Assembly: GCF_003991875.1 (NCBI RefSeq)
Contig: NZ_CP031423.1
Location: 3,162,001-3,226,000 of the forward strand
Source of the DNA: Microbacterium lemovicicum
GTDB taxonomy: Bacteria > Actinomycetota > Actinomycetes > Actinomycetales > Microbacteriaceae
Direction of reading: 5' to 3'
Length of the DNA: 64,000 nucleotides
Below are positions 40,780 through 50,094 of this stretch, one piece after another. The position numbers and the translations under genes are program-made. The notes beneath the pieces are model-generated. The model worked only from the letters and a program-made list of their open reading frames with translations. It had not been told where the DNA came from and did no database searches. Positions within the stretch are counted from its first letter, which is position 1, and every line of letters begins with the position of its first letter.

Positions 40780-43700
40780 ATGCCTTCGCATCCCCTCCGC
40801 CGCGCGGTCGCCTTCACGGCCGTCACGGCGGCCGTCTGCACCTTGACCCTCACCGCCGTCGGCACCGCGTCCGCCGCCGTGGTCGACGCCCCCGTGAGCC
40901 TCTCGGCCGACGGCGCGCGCATCGCGCTGTCGCCGGTCGGCAGCTTCGACACCGGCGTCTTCAACGAGTCCGCCGCCGAGATCGTCACCGCGCACGGCGA
41001 CCGCCTGTTCGTCGTCGACGCGCAGGCCGGCGCCGTGACGGTGCTGGACTACTCGAACCCCACGGCGATCGCCGAGCTCTTCGAGATCAGCGCGCCGGGC
41101 GTGGCCAACTCCGTCGCCGTGCGCGCCGACGGCCTCGGGGTCATCGCCTTCGAGGCGGAGACCAAGACCGACCCGGGTCGGCTCGTCTTCTTCGACGCGG
41201 ATGCGCCGGATGTCACGGAGGCTGTGCTCGGCAACGTCGCGGTGGGCGCGCTCCCCGACATGGTCACCTTCTCCGATGACGGCGCGTACGTCGTCTCGGC
41301 GAACGAGGGCGAACCCGCCGACGACTTCTCGGTCGACCCCGAGGGCTCGGTGAGTGTCGTGGCGGCGCCTGTCGGCAAGGCCGCTCCCATGCAGGCCGAC
41401 GTCCGCAGCGCCGGTTTCGCCGCCTTCGAGGGCGATGCCCTCCCGGCGGGTGTCCGCGTCTTCGGTCCCGACGTGGCCGCGCCCGACCAGGGCGACACCC
41501 CCCTCGCGGCCAACCGCGTCAGCCGCAACCTCGAGCCCGAGTACGTGGCCGTCGACGGCGGCACGGCGTACGTGACCCTGCAGGAGGCCAACGCCGTCGC
41601 CACCGTCGACCTCTCGTCGGCGGCCGTGTCCGGCATCCTCCCCCTCGGATTCAAGGACTGGGGCGCCGACGGCAACGCGCTGGACGCCTCCGACAAGGAC
41701 GACGCCATCGCGATCCGCAGCTACGGGGACCTCTTCGGCGCGTACATGCCCGACGGCATCCAGTCCTACGTCGCCGGCGACCAGACCTACCTCGTGACCG
41801 CCAACGAGGGAGACGCCCGCGAATGGGGCGACTTCATCGACGAATCGCGGGTGAAGAACCTCGCCGACGACGGCCAGGGGCCCGTGTGCGCCGACAGCCG
41901 ACTGGCTGCGCAGACCGGCGACGCCGACCTGGGACGGCTGAAGGTCGCCACCGACCTCGGCTTCGACGCAGCGCAGAACTGCTACAGCGAGCTGTACGCC
42001 TATGGCGCGCGGTCGTTCTCCATCTGGACGACCGACGGCACGCAGGTCTACGACTCGGGCTCCGAGTTCGAGCAGACCGTGGCCGCGGCTGTGCCCGACG
42101 CGTTCAACTCGAACCACGAGGAGACCGACTTCGACGGCCGCAGCGACGACAAGGGCCCCGAGCCCGAGAACGTCGCCATCGGGGAGGTCGGCGGCCGCAC
42201 CTACGCCTTCGTCGGCCTCGAGCGCGTCGGCGGCGTGATGGTCTACGACATCAGCGACCCCGCCGCGGCGACGTTCGTCACCTACGTGAACAACCGCGAC
42301 TTCGCGGTGCAGGGCGAGGAGGATCCGGCCGCGGCCGGCGACCTCGGCCCCGAGGGACTGCACTTCATCCCCGCCTCGGAGTCGTCGACCGGTGCGCCCA
42401 TGCTCGCCGTCGGCAACGAGGTGTCGGGGACCACGACCCTCTTCGCGATCGACCAGCTCGGCACCGTGGACCTCACCCTGCTCGGCATCAACGACTTCCA
42501 CGGACGCATCGACGGCAACACGGTGAAGTTCGCGGGCACCATCGAGGAGCAGCGGGCCGCCGCCCCCGGCGAGACCCTGTTCCTGTCCTCCGGTGACAAC
42601 ATCGGCGCCTCGCTGTTCGCCTCCTCCTACCAGAAGGATCAGCCGACCATCGATGTGCTCAACGCCCTCGAGCTCGAGTCGAGCGCCGTCGGCAACCACG
42701 AGTTCGACCAGGGCTTCGCGGATCTGACGGACCGCGTGCAGCCCGCGGCCGACTTCTCGTACCTCGGCGCGAACGTCTACGAGAAGGGCACGACGACCCC
42801 CGCCCTGCCCGCCTTCGAGACGTACGACGTGGACGGCCTGCGCGTGGCCGTGGTCGGCGCCGTCACCCGGGAGACCGCATCCCTCGTGTCGCCGTCGGGC
42901 ATCGCGGACCTCGACTTCGGCGACCCGGTCGAGGCGGTCAACCGTGTCGCTGACGAGCTCACGGACGGGAACGACGCCAACGGCGAGGCCGACGTCATCG
43001 TCGCGCTGTACCACGAGGGCGCCAGCGCCGGAGATGCGGAAGCGGCGTCGCTCCAGGACGAACTGGCCAAGGGCGGCGACTTCGCCCGCATCGTGCAGGA
43101 GACCTCGCCGGCGATCGACGCGATCTTCACCGGCCACACCCACAAGAAGTACGCGTGGGCTGCGCCGGTACCCGGCGAGGCCGGCAAGACGCGTCCCATC
43201 CTCCAGACCGGTTCCTACGGCGAGAACATCGGCCGGATCACCCTGTCGCTGGATGCGCAGACCGGTGAGGTGCTCTCCCACACGGAGCGCAACATCGCCC
43301 GGACCACGATCGACGACGCCGTGCTCACCGACCGCTACCCGCGGGTCGCCGAGGTGAAGACGATCACCGACGCCGCCCTGGCCGTGGCGGAGGAGGTCGG
43401 CGACCAGAAGGTGGCCGAGGTGTCGACCGACATCACCACCGCCTTCTTCGGCGGATCGTTCGTGGACGGCGTCTGGACCGGCGGCAAGCGCGACGACCGC
43501 TCGGCGGAATCGACCCTGGGCAACCTCGTGGCCGATGCGCTGCTGTCCTCGACGGCCGACCTTCCGGAAGGCGTCGCGGACATCGGCGTCACCAACCCCG
43601 GTGGACTGCGCAACGAGCTGTACGACACGCAGGCCGAGTTCGAGGGCGCTGCGGTGCCGGAACTGGCGGACGGCGACATCTCGTTCGCGCAGGCGCTGGC

Positions 43701-44610
43701 GGTCCTGCCTTTTGCGAACACCACGACGCTGGTGACGATGACCGGCGCGACGTTCACCCAGCTGCTCGAGGAGCAGTGGCAGCTCGACAAGGACGGCAAC
43801 GTCCCCTCCCGCCCGTACCTCCAGCTCGGGCTCTCGGAGAACGTGACCTACACGTACGACGCGACGCGCGCGCAGGGCGACCGCATCACCTCCGTGACGG
43901 TGGACGGTGAGCCGCTGGAGGATGCCGCCGAGTACCGGGTGAGCACGCTCTCCTTCCTCGCGGACGGCGGAGACAACTTCCGCGCGTTCACCGCATCGAC
44001 CGACCGCCTCGACACGGGCAACGTCGACTATGAGGCCTGGATCGACTACCTGGCCGCCGAGTCGCCTGTCGCGCCGTCGTACGCGAAGCACGCCGTCGAG
44101 GTCAGCGGGCTCGCCCCGGCTGCCGCAGGCAGCACGGCGACCTTCACCGCCGCCAACCTGAACCTCACGAGCCTCGGCACCCCCGAGACGACGGAGCTCA
44201 GCGTGAGCATCGACGGGCGGGATGCCGGAACGGTGCCCGTCACCGCCGGTGCCGCCGAGGTGCGTATCCCGGTTCCGGCGGACGCCGAAGCCGGCAGCAT
44301 GCTGCAGGTGGTGCTCACGGCGGAGTCGGGAACGGTCGTCACCGTCCCCGTGTCCGTCACCGAGTCGGCGACCACGCCCACGCCGGATCCGAGCACTCCG
44401 GGCACGGGCACTCCGGGCACGGGAACGCCAGGCACGGGCACTCCGGGCACGGGGGCCGGTTCCGGCTCCGGCTCCGGCTCGTCCGGCGGCGGGCTCGCCC
44501 TCACCGGTGCCGACGCGCCGTGGGGCATCGCCCTGGGCGGCGCCGTCCTCCTCATCGCGGGCGGCGCGGCATTCGTGCTGCGCAGGCGCCGTGAGGTCTC
44601 CACCGACTGA
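40780..44610 (+). CDS. Secreted, wall-anchored 5'-nucleotidase/metallophosphatase with beta-propeller
   Basis: The 1276-residue product begins with a signal peptide (cleavage after about residue 32, TASA). It then has a choice-of-anchor-I type beta-propeller (about 40-555), a metallophosphatase domain (LLGINDFHGR at about 565, GNHEFD at about 638, GHTHKK later) and a 5'-nucleotidase C-terminal domain (about 880-1090). A Ser/Thr/Gly/Pro-rich stretch with four GTGTP-like repeats leads to a sortase-type LALTG (1239-1243), a membrane helix and RRRR. It would dephosphorylate extracellular nucleotides for phosphate or nucleoside uptake. ATG at 40780 has GAGGA upstream. Confidence 0.93.
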   Translation: MPSHPLRRAVAFTAVTAAVCTLTLTAVGTASAAVVDAPVSLSADGARIALSPVGSFDTGVFNESAAEIVTAHGDRLFVVDAQAGAVTVLDYSNPTAIAELFEISAPGVANSVAVRADGLGVIAFEAETKTDPGRLVFFDADAPDVTEAVLGNVAVGALPDMVTFSDDGAYVVSANEGEPADDFSVDPEGSVSVVAAPVGKAAPMQADVRSAGFAAFEGDALPAGVRVFGPDVAAPDQGDTPLAANRVSRNLEPEYVAVDGGTAYVTLQEANAVATVDLSSAAVSGILPLGFKDWGADGNALDASDKDDAIAIRSYGDLFGAYMPDGIQSYVAGDQTYLVTANEGDAREWGDFIDESRVKNLADDGQGPVCADSRLAAQTGDADLGRLKVATDLGFDAAQNCYSELYAYGARSFSIWTTDGTQVYDSGSEFEQTVAAAVPDAFNSNHEETDFDGRSDDKGPEPENVAIGEVGGRTYAFVGLERVGGVMVYDISDPAAATFVTYVNNRDFAVQGEEDPAAAGDLGPEGLHFIPASESSTGAPMLAVGNEVSGTTTLFAIDQLGTVDLTLLGINDFHGRIDGNTVKFAGTIEEQRAAAPGETLFLSSGDNIGASLFASSYQKDQPTIDVLNALELESSAVGNHEFDQGFADLTDRVQPAADFSYLGANVYEKGTTTPALPAFETYDVDGLRVAVVGAVTRETASLVSPSGIADLDFGDPVEAVNRVADELTDGNDANGEADVIVALYHEGASAGDAEAASLQDELAKGGDFARIVQETSPAIDAIFTGHTHKKYAWAAPVPGEAGKTRPILQTGSYGENIGRITLSLDAQTGEVLSHTERNIARTTIDDAVLTDRYPRVAEVKTITDAALAVAEEVGDQKVAEVSTDITTAFFGGSFVDGVWTGGKRDDRSAESTLGNLVADALLSSTADLPEGVADIGVTNPGGLRNELYDTQAEFEGAAVPELADGDISFAQALAVLPFANTTTLVTMTGATFTQLLEEQWQLDKDGNVPSRPYLQLGLSENVTYTYDATRAQGDRITSVTVDGEPLEDAAEYRVSTLSFLADGGDNFRAFTASTDRLDTGNVDYEAWIDYLAAESPVAPSYAKHAVEVSGLAPAAAGSTATFTAANLNLTSLGTPETTELSVSIDGRDAGTVPVTAGAAEVRIPVPADAEAGSMLQVVLTAESGTVVTVPVSVTESATTPTPDPSTPGTGTPGTGTPGTGTPGTGAGSGSGSGSSGGGLALTGADAPWGIALGGAVLLIAGGAAFVLRRRREVSTD

Positions 44611-44624
44611 CGCGCCGCAGGAGA

Positions 44625-44658
44625 CGAAGGCCCCCGGCATCAGTGACGGGGGCCTTCG
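44625..44658. terminator. Terminator hairpin after the nucleotidase gene
   Basis: CGAAGGCCCCCG and CGGGGGCCTTCG form a 12-bp perfect stem with a 10-nt loop, between the stop at 44610 and the converging acyl-CoA dehydrogenase stop. There is no long T run. Confidence 0.75.
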
Positions 44659-44678
44659 TGGCTGTCGGCGGGTGGCGA

Positions 44679-45860
44679 TCAGGATGCCGCGGCCATGAGC
44701 TCGCGGCCGATGATGACCCGCATGATCTCGTTGGTGCCCTCGAGGATCTGGTGCACGCGGAGATCGCGCACGACCTTCTCGATGCCGTAGTCGTGGAGGT
44801 AGCCGTAGCCGCCGTGCAGCTGCAGCGCGTCGTTCGCGACGCGGAAGCCGGCGTCGGTGGCGAACCGCTTGGCCATCGCGCACTGCATCGCGGCGTCGGG
44901 GGCGTGCTCGTCGATCGCGCGTGCGGCGTCGCGCACGAGGGCGCGCGCGGCCGTCAGCTCGGTCGCCATGTCGGCGAGGGTGAAGACGACGCTCTGACGC
45001 TCGGACAGCGGCTCGCCGAAGGTGAACCGCTCGTGCACGTAGCGGATGGCGCGGTCGAGGGCCCACTGCGCGCCGCCGAGGGAGCAGGCCGCGATGTTCA
45101 CGCGGCCGCCGTTCAGGGCGGACATCGCGATCTTGAAACCGCCGCCGAGGGTGCCGAGGACAGCGGATGCCGGCACCCGCACCTCGTCGAGGATGACCTG
45201 GCGCGTCGGCTGGGCGTTCCAGCCCATCTTCTTCTCGTTCGGACCGAAGGAGAGCCCCGTCGCGTCTCCCGGCACCAAGAACGCGGTGATGCCGCGGGCG
45301 CCCGGCTCGCCGGTGCGCGCCATCACGACGTAGACGGCGGCCTCGCCACCGCCCGAGATGAACTGCTTCACGCCGGTCAGGACGAAGCCGTCGTCGGACC
45401 CGTCCGCCGCGTCGCCGGCGACCCGGATGGCGCTGGTGGCGATGGCCGCGGCATCCGATCCCGCTCCCGGCTCCGTCAGGCAGTAGCTGCCGAGGTCGAC
45501 CATGGAGCTGAGCGACGGCAGCCAGTCCCGGCGCTGCTCCTCGGTGCCGTACGTGTCGATCATCCACGCGACCATGTTGTGGATCGTGATGAAGGCCGCC
45601 ACGGCGGGATCGGCTTTCGCCAGCTCCTCGACGAGGGCGACGGCGTCGACGCGCGCGAGTCCAGTGCCGCCCACGTCTTCGCGGACATAGAGGCCGCCGA
45701 GTCCGAGTTCGCCCGCACGGCGGATCGTCTCACGGGGGAAGGTCTTGGTCTCGTCCCACTCGAGGGCGTGCGGAGCGAGCTCCGTCGCGGCGAAGTCGCG
45801 CACCGCCTCAACCATCGCGGTGCGCTCTTCTGCGCTGACGGCCACCATCAGATCGGACAT
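44679..45860 (-). CDS. Acyl-CoA dehydrogenase (short/branched-chain, isobutyryl-CoA-type)
   Basis: The 393-residue flavoenzyme has YCLTEPGAGSDAAAI, FGEPLSERQSVVFTLADM and the C-terminal QILEGTNEIMRVIIGREL with catalytic Glu374. It resembles the isobutyryl/short-branched-chain group, fitting the nearby mmsB. ATG at 45860 lies nine bases after GGAGGA; GTG at 45869 is too close to it. The promoter region carries the palindrome at 45902-45923. Confidence 0.93.
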   Translation of the reverse strand: MSDLMVAVSAEERTAMVEAVRDFAATELAPHALEWDETKTFPRETIRRAGELGLGGLYVREDVGGTGLARVDAVALVEELAKADPAVAAFITIHNMVAWMIDTYGTEEQRRDWLPSLSSMVDLGSYCLTEPGAGSDAAAIATSAIRVAGDAADGSDDGFVLTGVKQFISGGGEAAVYVVMARTGEPGARGITAFLVPGDATGLSFGPNEKKMGWNAQPTRQVILDEVRVPASAVLGTLGGGFKIAMSALNGGRVNIAACSLGGAQWALDRAIRYVHERFTFGEPLSERQSVVFTLADMATELTAARALVRDAARAIDEHAPDAAMQCAMAKRFATDAGFRVANDALQLHGGYGYLHDYGIEKVVRDLRVHQILEGTNEIMRVIIGRELMAAAS

Positions 45861-45901
45861 CCTGTGCACTCCTCCTGCGCTGCTGTCAGCGCAATGATGA
45901 G

Positions 45902-45923
45902 TTTACTTGGACGTCCTTGTAAA
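45902..45923. promoter_or_regulatory. Palindromic operator upstream of the acyl-CoA dehydrogenase
   Basis: TTTAC-TT-GGACGTCC-TT-GTAAA is a 22-bp palindrome with only two mismatched pairs. On the minus strand its start doubles as a TTTACA -35 with a TCATCA-like -10 17 bp on. The form suits a TetR-type fatty-acid repressor; no such gene is adjacent. Confidence 0.6.
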
Positions 45924-45979
45924 TGCGAGGACGACCGCCGAATCGGTCCGGCATCGGCGGTCGACCTCGTCTCGAGGGG

Positions 45980-46219
45980 TTACTCGCTGCCGCGGCCGGT
46001 CTCGGACTGGAGGCGCTCGATGTGCTCGGACGCCTCCGCCTTCGTGAGGTCGGCGGAGATCTCCTCGCCTGCTTCGCGGGCCAGGGTGTCGAGGTAGCTG
46101 CGCTGCGGCGCGGTCATGGGCTCGTCGCCGGTGACCCAATCGGACGGGTCCTTGACGGCGGGGTTGTCGGCGGATTCGGTGGAGCCCAGCGTCTCGCCGG
46201 ACGAGTTGTTCTCTGACAT
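45980..46219 (-). CDS. DUF3072 small protein
   Basis: This 79-residue protein matches DUF3072: WVTGDEPMTAPQRSYLDTL followed by AREAGEEISADLTKAEASEHIERLQ, which predicts two amphipathic helices. The N-terminal 25 residues are polar. Function unknown; it is common as a single gene in Actinobacteria. It is divergent from the hypothetical gene at 46330. Confidence 0.85.
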   Translation of the reverse strand: MSENNSSGETLGSTESADNPAVKDPSDWVTGDEPMTAPQRSYLDTLAREAGEEISADLTKAEASEHIERLQSETGRGSE

Positions 46220-46317
46220 GTCTCGTACGTTAGTTCGATTGCCGGGCACGACGGGCGGGCTTGACAACCCGCCTCCCCGCTCCCGTCAAGGGGTGCGGGG
46301 CACGGCTTCTGCAGGCA

Positions 46318-46323
46318 TACCGT
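46318..46323 (+). promoter_or_regulatory. -10 element for a leaderless transcript
   Basis: TACCGT ends six bases before ATG 46330, the same geometry as at 30342 and 61820. No ribosome-binding site is present. Confidence 0.4.
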
Positions 46324-46329
46324 CGAGCC

Positions 46330-46632
46330 ATGAACGCTGACGAGAAGATGCAGTTCGCCGCTGGCGAGACCCCGCCGCCGCCTCCCCCCACCGACGATTC
46401 CACCGAGAGCACCGGCATCCCCGAGAGCGAAGCGGTCCGCAAGGACATGGCCTACAGCCCGGGGAGCGAGACCGAGACCGAGCAGAAGCAGGACGATCCG
46501 CTGCCGGACTCGATCGACGACGACATCGACACCAGCCAGATCAACGCGGTCCCCGGGACGGGCGGGCCCGACGACGTCGGCGACGTCGAGGTCGATCCCG
46601 CCGACCTGAATCTCCCGTTCCGCGAGGACTGA
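46330..46632 (+). CDS. Hypothetical acidic, disordered protein
   Basis: The 100-residue product is rich in Asp, Glu, Pro and Ser, with a six-proline run (about residues 15-20) and no hydrophobic core, so it is probably unstructured. I do not recognise a family. Coding support comes from third-position G/C bias, a leaderless-type -10 and position divergent from another small gene. Confidence 0.6.
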   Translation: MNADEKMQFAAGETPPPPPPTDDSTESTGIPESEAVRKDMAYSPGSETETEQKQDDPLPDSIDDDIDTSQINAVPGTGGPDDVGDVEVDPADLNLPFRED

Positions 46633-46829
46633 TCAGGGGACGCCCGCGGTCCTGGGCATCCGCAGTCGTCGACCGAGCCGTGTCGGCGAGGTGGTGACGG
46701 CCCGCCATCGTGCGGAGCCGTCCCACCCGCGGGATCCGCGGGCGTCGGGGACGACTTTCGTCGCCGGGAGAAGACCGCGCTCGACAAGAGTCGTCCCGAG
46801 CCGGTGGTTCTCGGGTGTGACCGGACGCC
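46633..46829. other. Convergent intergenic region with hairpins
   Basis: CCCGCGG-GAT-CCGCGGG (46726-46742) and the 9-bp pair GGGACGACT (46748-46756) / AGTCGTCCC (46789-46797) could form two stems where the small hypothetical gene and the thiolase operon converge. They may act as terminators; T tracts are missing. Confidence 0.4.
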
Positions 46830-48014
46830 TCAGAGCCGCTCGATGATCGTCGCGTTGGCCATGCCGCCGCCCTCGCACATCGTCTGCAGCCCGTATCGCC
46901 CGCCGCGGGCCTCGAGCCGGGCGAGCAGCGTGCCGAGCAGCCGCGTGCCCGACGATCCGAGCGCGTGCCCGAGCGCGATCGCGCCGCCCCACGCGTTCAG
47001 CGCGTCGGGATCCGCGTCGAGCTCGCGCGCCCACGCCAGCGGCACCGAGGCGAACGCCTCGTTGACCTCGTAGGCGTCGAGGTCGGCCATCCCCAGCCCG
47101 CTCCGCTCGAGGATGCGCCGTGTCGCCGGGATCGGCCCGGTCAGCATCATCAGCGGATCGTCGCCGACGACGGCGAACGCGTGGAAGCGGGCGCGCGGGC
47201 GAAGGCCGAGCGCGACGGCCGTCTCCTCCGCCATGATCAGCGCGGCAGACGCTCCGTCGGTCAGCGGCGAGGAGTTGCCCGGTGTGATGCGCCAGTCCAG
47301 CTCGGGGAAGCGCTCGGCGAGCGCCTCGGTGCGGAACGCCGGCGCCAGCCCTGCGAGGCCCTCGACCGTGGTCGCCGGGCGGACCGTCTCATCCGCCGTC
47401 ACGGTGCTGCCGTCGGCCTCGACCGGGAGGAGCTGACCGTCGAAGAGACCGGATGCCGCGGCATCCGCTGCTCGACGATGCGACAGCGCCGCGTACGTGT
47501 CGAGCTCCTCGCGATCGAGCCTCCAGCGGTGCGCGATGAGCTCGGCCGAGACGCCCTGGTTGACGAGGCCCTCGGGGTACCGCGCCCGCAGCAGCGGCGA
47601 CATCGGCGACCCGGCGACGGAGGTCGAGATGCCCAGCGGCACGCGGCTCATCGACTCGACGCCACCGGCGATGACGATGTCGTAGGCGCCCGCCATCACG
47701 CCCTGCGCCGCGAAGTGCACGGCCTGCTGGCTCGATCCGCACTGCCGGTCGATGGTCGTCGCGGGCACACCCACATCGAACCCCGCCGCGAGGACGGCCT
47801 GACGGGCGACGTTCGAGCTCTGCTCTCCGACCTGGCTCACGCAGCCGAGGAGCACGTCGTCGACCTGCCGCGACTCCAGACCGTTCCGCTCCAGCACCGA
47901 CCGCAGCACGCCGGCGGCGAGGTCGACCGGATGCACGCCCGACAGGACTCCTCCGGGCTTGCCGCGGCCGACGGGCGTGCGGACGACGTCGACGATGACG
48001 GCGGTGCGGGTCAC
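46830..48014 (-). CDS. Acetyl-CoA acyltransferase (thiolase)
   Basis: This 394-residue thiolase has nucleophile Cys92 (DRQCGSSQQA), VNEAFA, His350 in GHALGSSG and the second acid/base Cys380 in CEGGGMANA. It cleaves 3-ketoacyl-CoA or condenses acetyl-CoA units. It is the last gene of the prp operon, 3 bp after prpC. Thiolytic release of propionyl-CoA would supply the methylcitrate cycle. The pairing of thiolase with prp genes is not universal. Confidence 0.92.
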   Translation of the reverse strand: MTRTAVIVDVVRTPVGRGKPGGVLSGVHPVDLAAGVLRSVLERNGLESRQVDDVLLGCVSQVGEQSSNVARQAVLAAGFDVGVPATTIDRQCGSSQQAVHFAAQGVMAGAYDIVIAGGVESMSRVPLGISTSVAGSPMSPLLRARYPEGLVNQGVSAELIAHRWRLDREELDTYAALSHRRAADAAASGLFDGQLLPVEADGSTVTADETVRPATTVEGLAGLAPAFRTEALAERFPELDWRITPGNSSPLTDGASAALIMAEETAVALGLRPRARFHAFAVVGDDPLMMLTGPIPATRRILERSGLGMADLDAYEVNEAFASVPLAWARELDADPDALNAWGGAIALGHALGSSGTRLLGTLLARLEARGGRYGLQTMCEGGGMANATIIERL

Positions 48015-48017
48015 GGC

Positions 48018-49190
48018 TCAGGCCTCGGCTTCCTCGGGACGCTCGGCCGCCTCCGCGGCGGCGGTGTCGGCGACGTAGCCGTCGACGTGACGCTCGTCGG
48101 GGCCGTTGTAAGCGGACAGCGGTCGGATGAGCGCGTTGGAGGCCGCCTGCTCCATGATGTGCGCGGTCCACCCCGTCACCCGTGCCGCGACGAACAGCGG
48201 CGTGAAGGTCAGGGTGTCGAAGCCCATGAGGTGGTACGCGGGACCGGACGGGTAGTCGAGGTTCGGGTAGATCCCCTTGCGCCCGACGAAGTCCGACTCG
48301 AGCGCGTCGTAGAGCGCCGCGAGGTCGCCCGCGCCTTCGTGCGCGACGAGCGTGTCGAGCGCGGCCTTCATCGTCGGCACGCGCGAGTCGCCGCGCTTGT
48401 AGACGCGATGCCCGAAGCCCATGACCTTCCGCTTCGACGCGAGCGCGTCATCCAGCCACGGCCCGACGTTCTCGGCAGAGCCGATGTCGTCGAAGATGTG
48501 CATGACGGCCTCGTTCGCCCCGCCGTGGAGGGCGCCCTTGAGCGCGCCGACCGCGCCCACGACAGCGGAGTACAGATCGGACATCGTGCTGGTGATCACG
48601 CGCGCGGTGAAGGTCGAGGCGTTGAACGAGTGCTCGGCGTACAGGATCATCGACACGTCGAACGCCCGGCGCACGACCTCGTCCGGCAGCTCGCCGAAGG
48701 TCATCCAGAGGAAGTTCGCGGAGTAGTCCAGGTCGTCGCGGGGCGCGATCAGCTCCTGCCCGCGGCGGCGGCGCTGGTCGTAGGCGACGACGGCCGGCAG
48801 GACGGCGAACAGGCGGACGCTCTTGCGCAGATCGGCCTCGGGCGAGGCATCCGCGGTCTCCTCGTCGGCGGCACCGATCGCGGACACCGCGGTGCGCACG
48901 ACGTCCATCGGGTGGGCGGTGAGCGGCAGCAGGTCGATCGTCTGCTTCACGTCCTCGGGCAGCGCCCGCTGCGAGCGCTCGGTGCGCCGCAGCTCCGCGA
49001 GCTGCTCGTCGTCGGGCAGTTCGCCGTGCCACAGCAGGTAGGCCACCGCCTCGAACGAGTGAGTAGCCGCCAGCTCCTGCACCGGATAGCCCCGGTACAG
49101 CAGCGAGTTGCTGTCGGGATTGACCTTCGAGATCGCGGTGTAGTCGACCGTGACCCCTGCGAGGCCCTTCTTGATGTCGGTGTCGCTCAT
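48018..49190 (-). CDS. prpC: 2-methylcitrate synthase
   Basis: The 390-residue citrate-synthase-fold enzyme has HGGANEAVM and GFGHRVYK with the catalytic histidines, and is the short type II length. Context between prpB and a thiolase makes 2-methylcitrate synthase (propionyl-CoA plus oxaloacetate) more likely than housekeeping citrate synthase. It starts one base after the prpB stop. Confidence 0.92.
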   Translation of the reverse strand: MSDTDIKKGLAGVTVDYTAISKVNPDSNSLLYRGYPVQELAATHSFEAVAYLLWHGELPDDEQLAELRRTERSQRALPEDVKQTIDLLPLTAHPMDVVRTAVSAIGAADEETADASPEADLRKSVRLFAVLPAVVAYDQRRRRGQELIAPRDDLDYSANFLWMTFGELPDEVVRRAFDVSMILYAEHSFNASTFTARVITSTMSDLYSAVVGAVGALKGALHGGANEAVMHIFDDIGSAENVGPWLDDALASKRKVMGFGHRVYKRGDSRVPTMKAALDTLVAHEGAGDLAALYDALESDFVGRKGIYPNLDYPSGPAYHLMGFDTLTFTPLFVAARVTGWTAHIMEQAASNALIRPLSAYNGPDERHVDGYVADTAAAEAAERPEEAEA

Positions 49191-49191
49191 G

Positions 49192-50094
49192 TCAGTCCTT
49201 CGTGATGGTGAAGTTGAAGACGCTGGTGTCGAAGTGGTTGTAGCCCTCGTAGTCGATGAGGTCGTACAGGTCGGCGCGGTGCTGCATCTCGTCCAGTCTG
49301 CCGGTGAGGTGTCCCTCGGCGTCGAGCGTGTCCAGCGCCCTCCCGGCGGCGCCCATCGCCATCCGCAGCAGCGACACCGGCCAGATGACGATGTTCACGC
49401 CGACGTCGGCCAGCTGCTGCGCGGGGAACAGCTCGGACTTCCCGAACTCCGTCATGTTCGCGAGGATCGGCACGTCGACGGCGGCGCGCATGGCGGCGAA
49501 CTCCTCGATCGTGCGCATCGCCTCGGGGAAGATCGCGTCGGCGCCGGCGTCCACCAGGGCGCGAGCGCGGTCGAGCGCGGCATCCATCCCCTCGACGGCG
49601 CGGATGTCGGTGCGGGCCATCACCAGGAAGCTCGCATCGCGACGGGCGTCGACGGCGGCGCGGATGCGCTTGACGGCCGTGTCGTCATCGACGACCGCCT
49701 TGCCGTCGAGGTGCCCGCACCGCTTCGGGTTGACCTGATCCTCGATGTGCATGCCTGCGAGGCCCGCGTCCTCGAGCGTCTGCACGGTGCGCGCGACGTT
49801 CATGGGCTCACCGAAGCCGGTGTCGGCGTCGATGATCGCCGGCAGCTCCGTCATGCGGGCGATCTGCTGCCCGCGGCCCGCGACCTCGGTGAGGGTCGTC
49901 AGCCCGATGTCGGGCAGGCCGAGATCGGCCGAGAGGACGGCTCCCGAGATGTACACGCCCTCGAACCCCTTGCGATCGATCAGCCGGGCGCTCAGCGGGT
50001 TGAACGCCCCGGGGAAGCGCAGCAGCTCCCCGGTCGCGAGGCGCTCGCGGAACAGGCGGCGCTTCTCCGACGCCGATGTGGTGGCGTACAGCAT
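49192..50094 (-). CDS. prpB: 2-methylisocitrate lyase
   Basis: This 300-residue ICL/PEPM-superfamily enzyme has the KRCGH loop with catalytic Cys126, ISGAVLSADLGLPDIG at the active site and DADTGFG for metal binding. It splits 2-methylisocitrate into pyruvate and succinate. Its ATG shares one base with the prpD stop (TGATG). Confidence 0.95.
   Translation of the reverse strand: MLYATTSASEKRRLFRERLATGELLRFPGAFNPLSARLIDRKGFEGVYISGAVLSADLGLPDIGLTTLTEVAGRGQQIARMTELPAIIDADTGFGEPMNVARTVQTLEDAGLAGMHIEDQVNPKRCGHLDGKAVVDDDTAVKRIRAAVDARRDASFLVMARTDIRAVEGMDAALDRARALVDAGADAIFPEAMRTIEEFAAMRAAVDVPILANMTEFGKSELFPAQQLADVGVNIVIWPVSLLRMAMGAAGRALDTLDAEGHLTGRLDEMQHRADLYDLIDYEGYNHFDTSVFNFTITKD

Noticed and set aside
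44398..44455. Tandem DNA repeat as a mobile or phase-variable element
   Set aside because: The short repeats encode the GTGTP-like wall-spanning linker before the LALTG anchor, a normal feature of wall proteins.
40618..45567. A very long open minus-strand frame (over 1600 codons) opposite the nucleotidase gene
   Set aside because: High-GC codon use on one strand leaves the opposite frame open; the translated sequence is Arg/Gly/Asp-rich with no domain, while the plus strand encodes a clear protein.
46261..46289. TTGACA-like promoter and CTTGAC/GTCAAG repeat between the small genes
   Set aside because: A correctly spaced -10 could not be found on either strand, so it was not annotated as a promoter.
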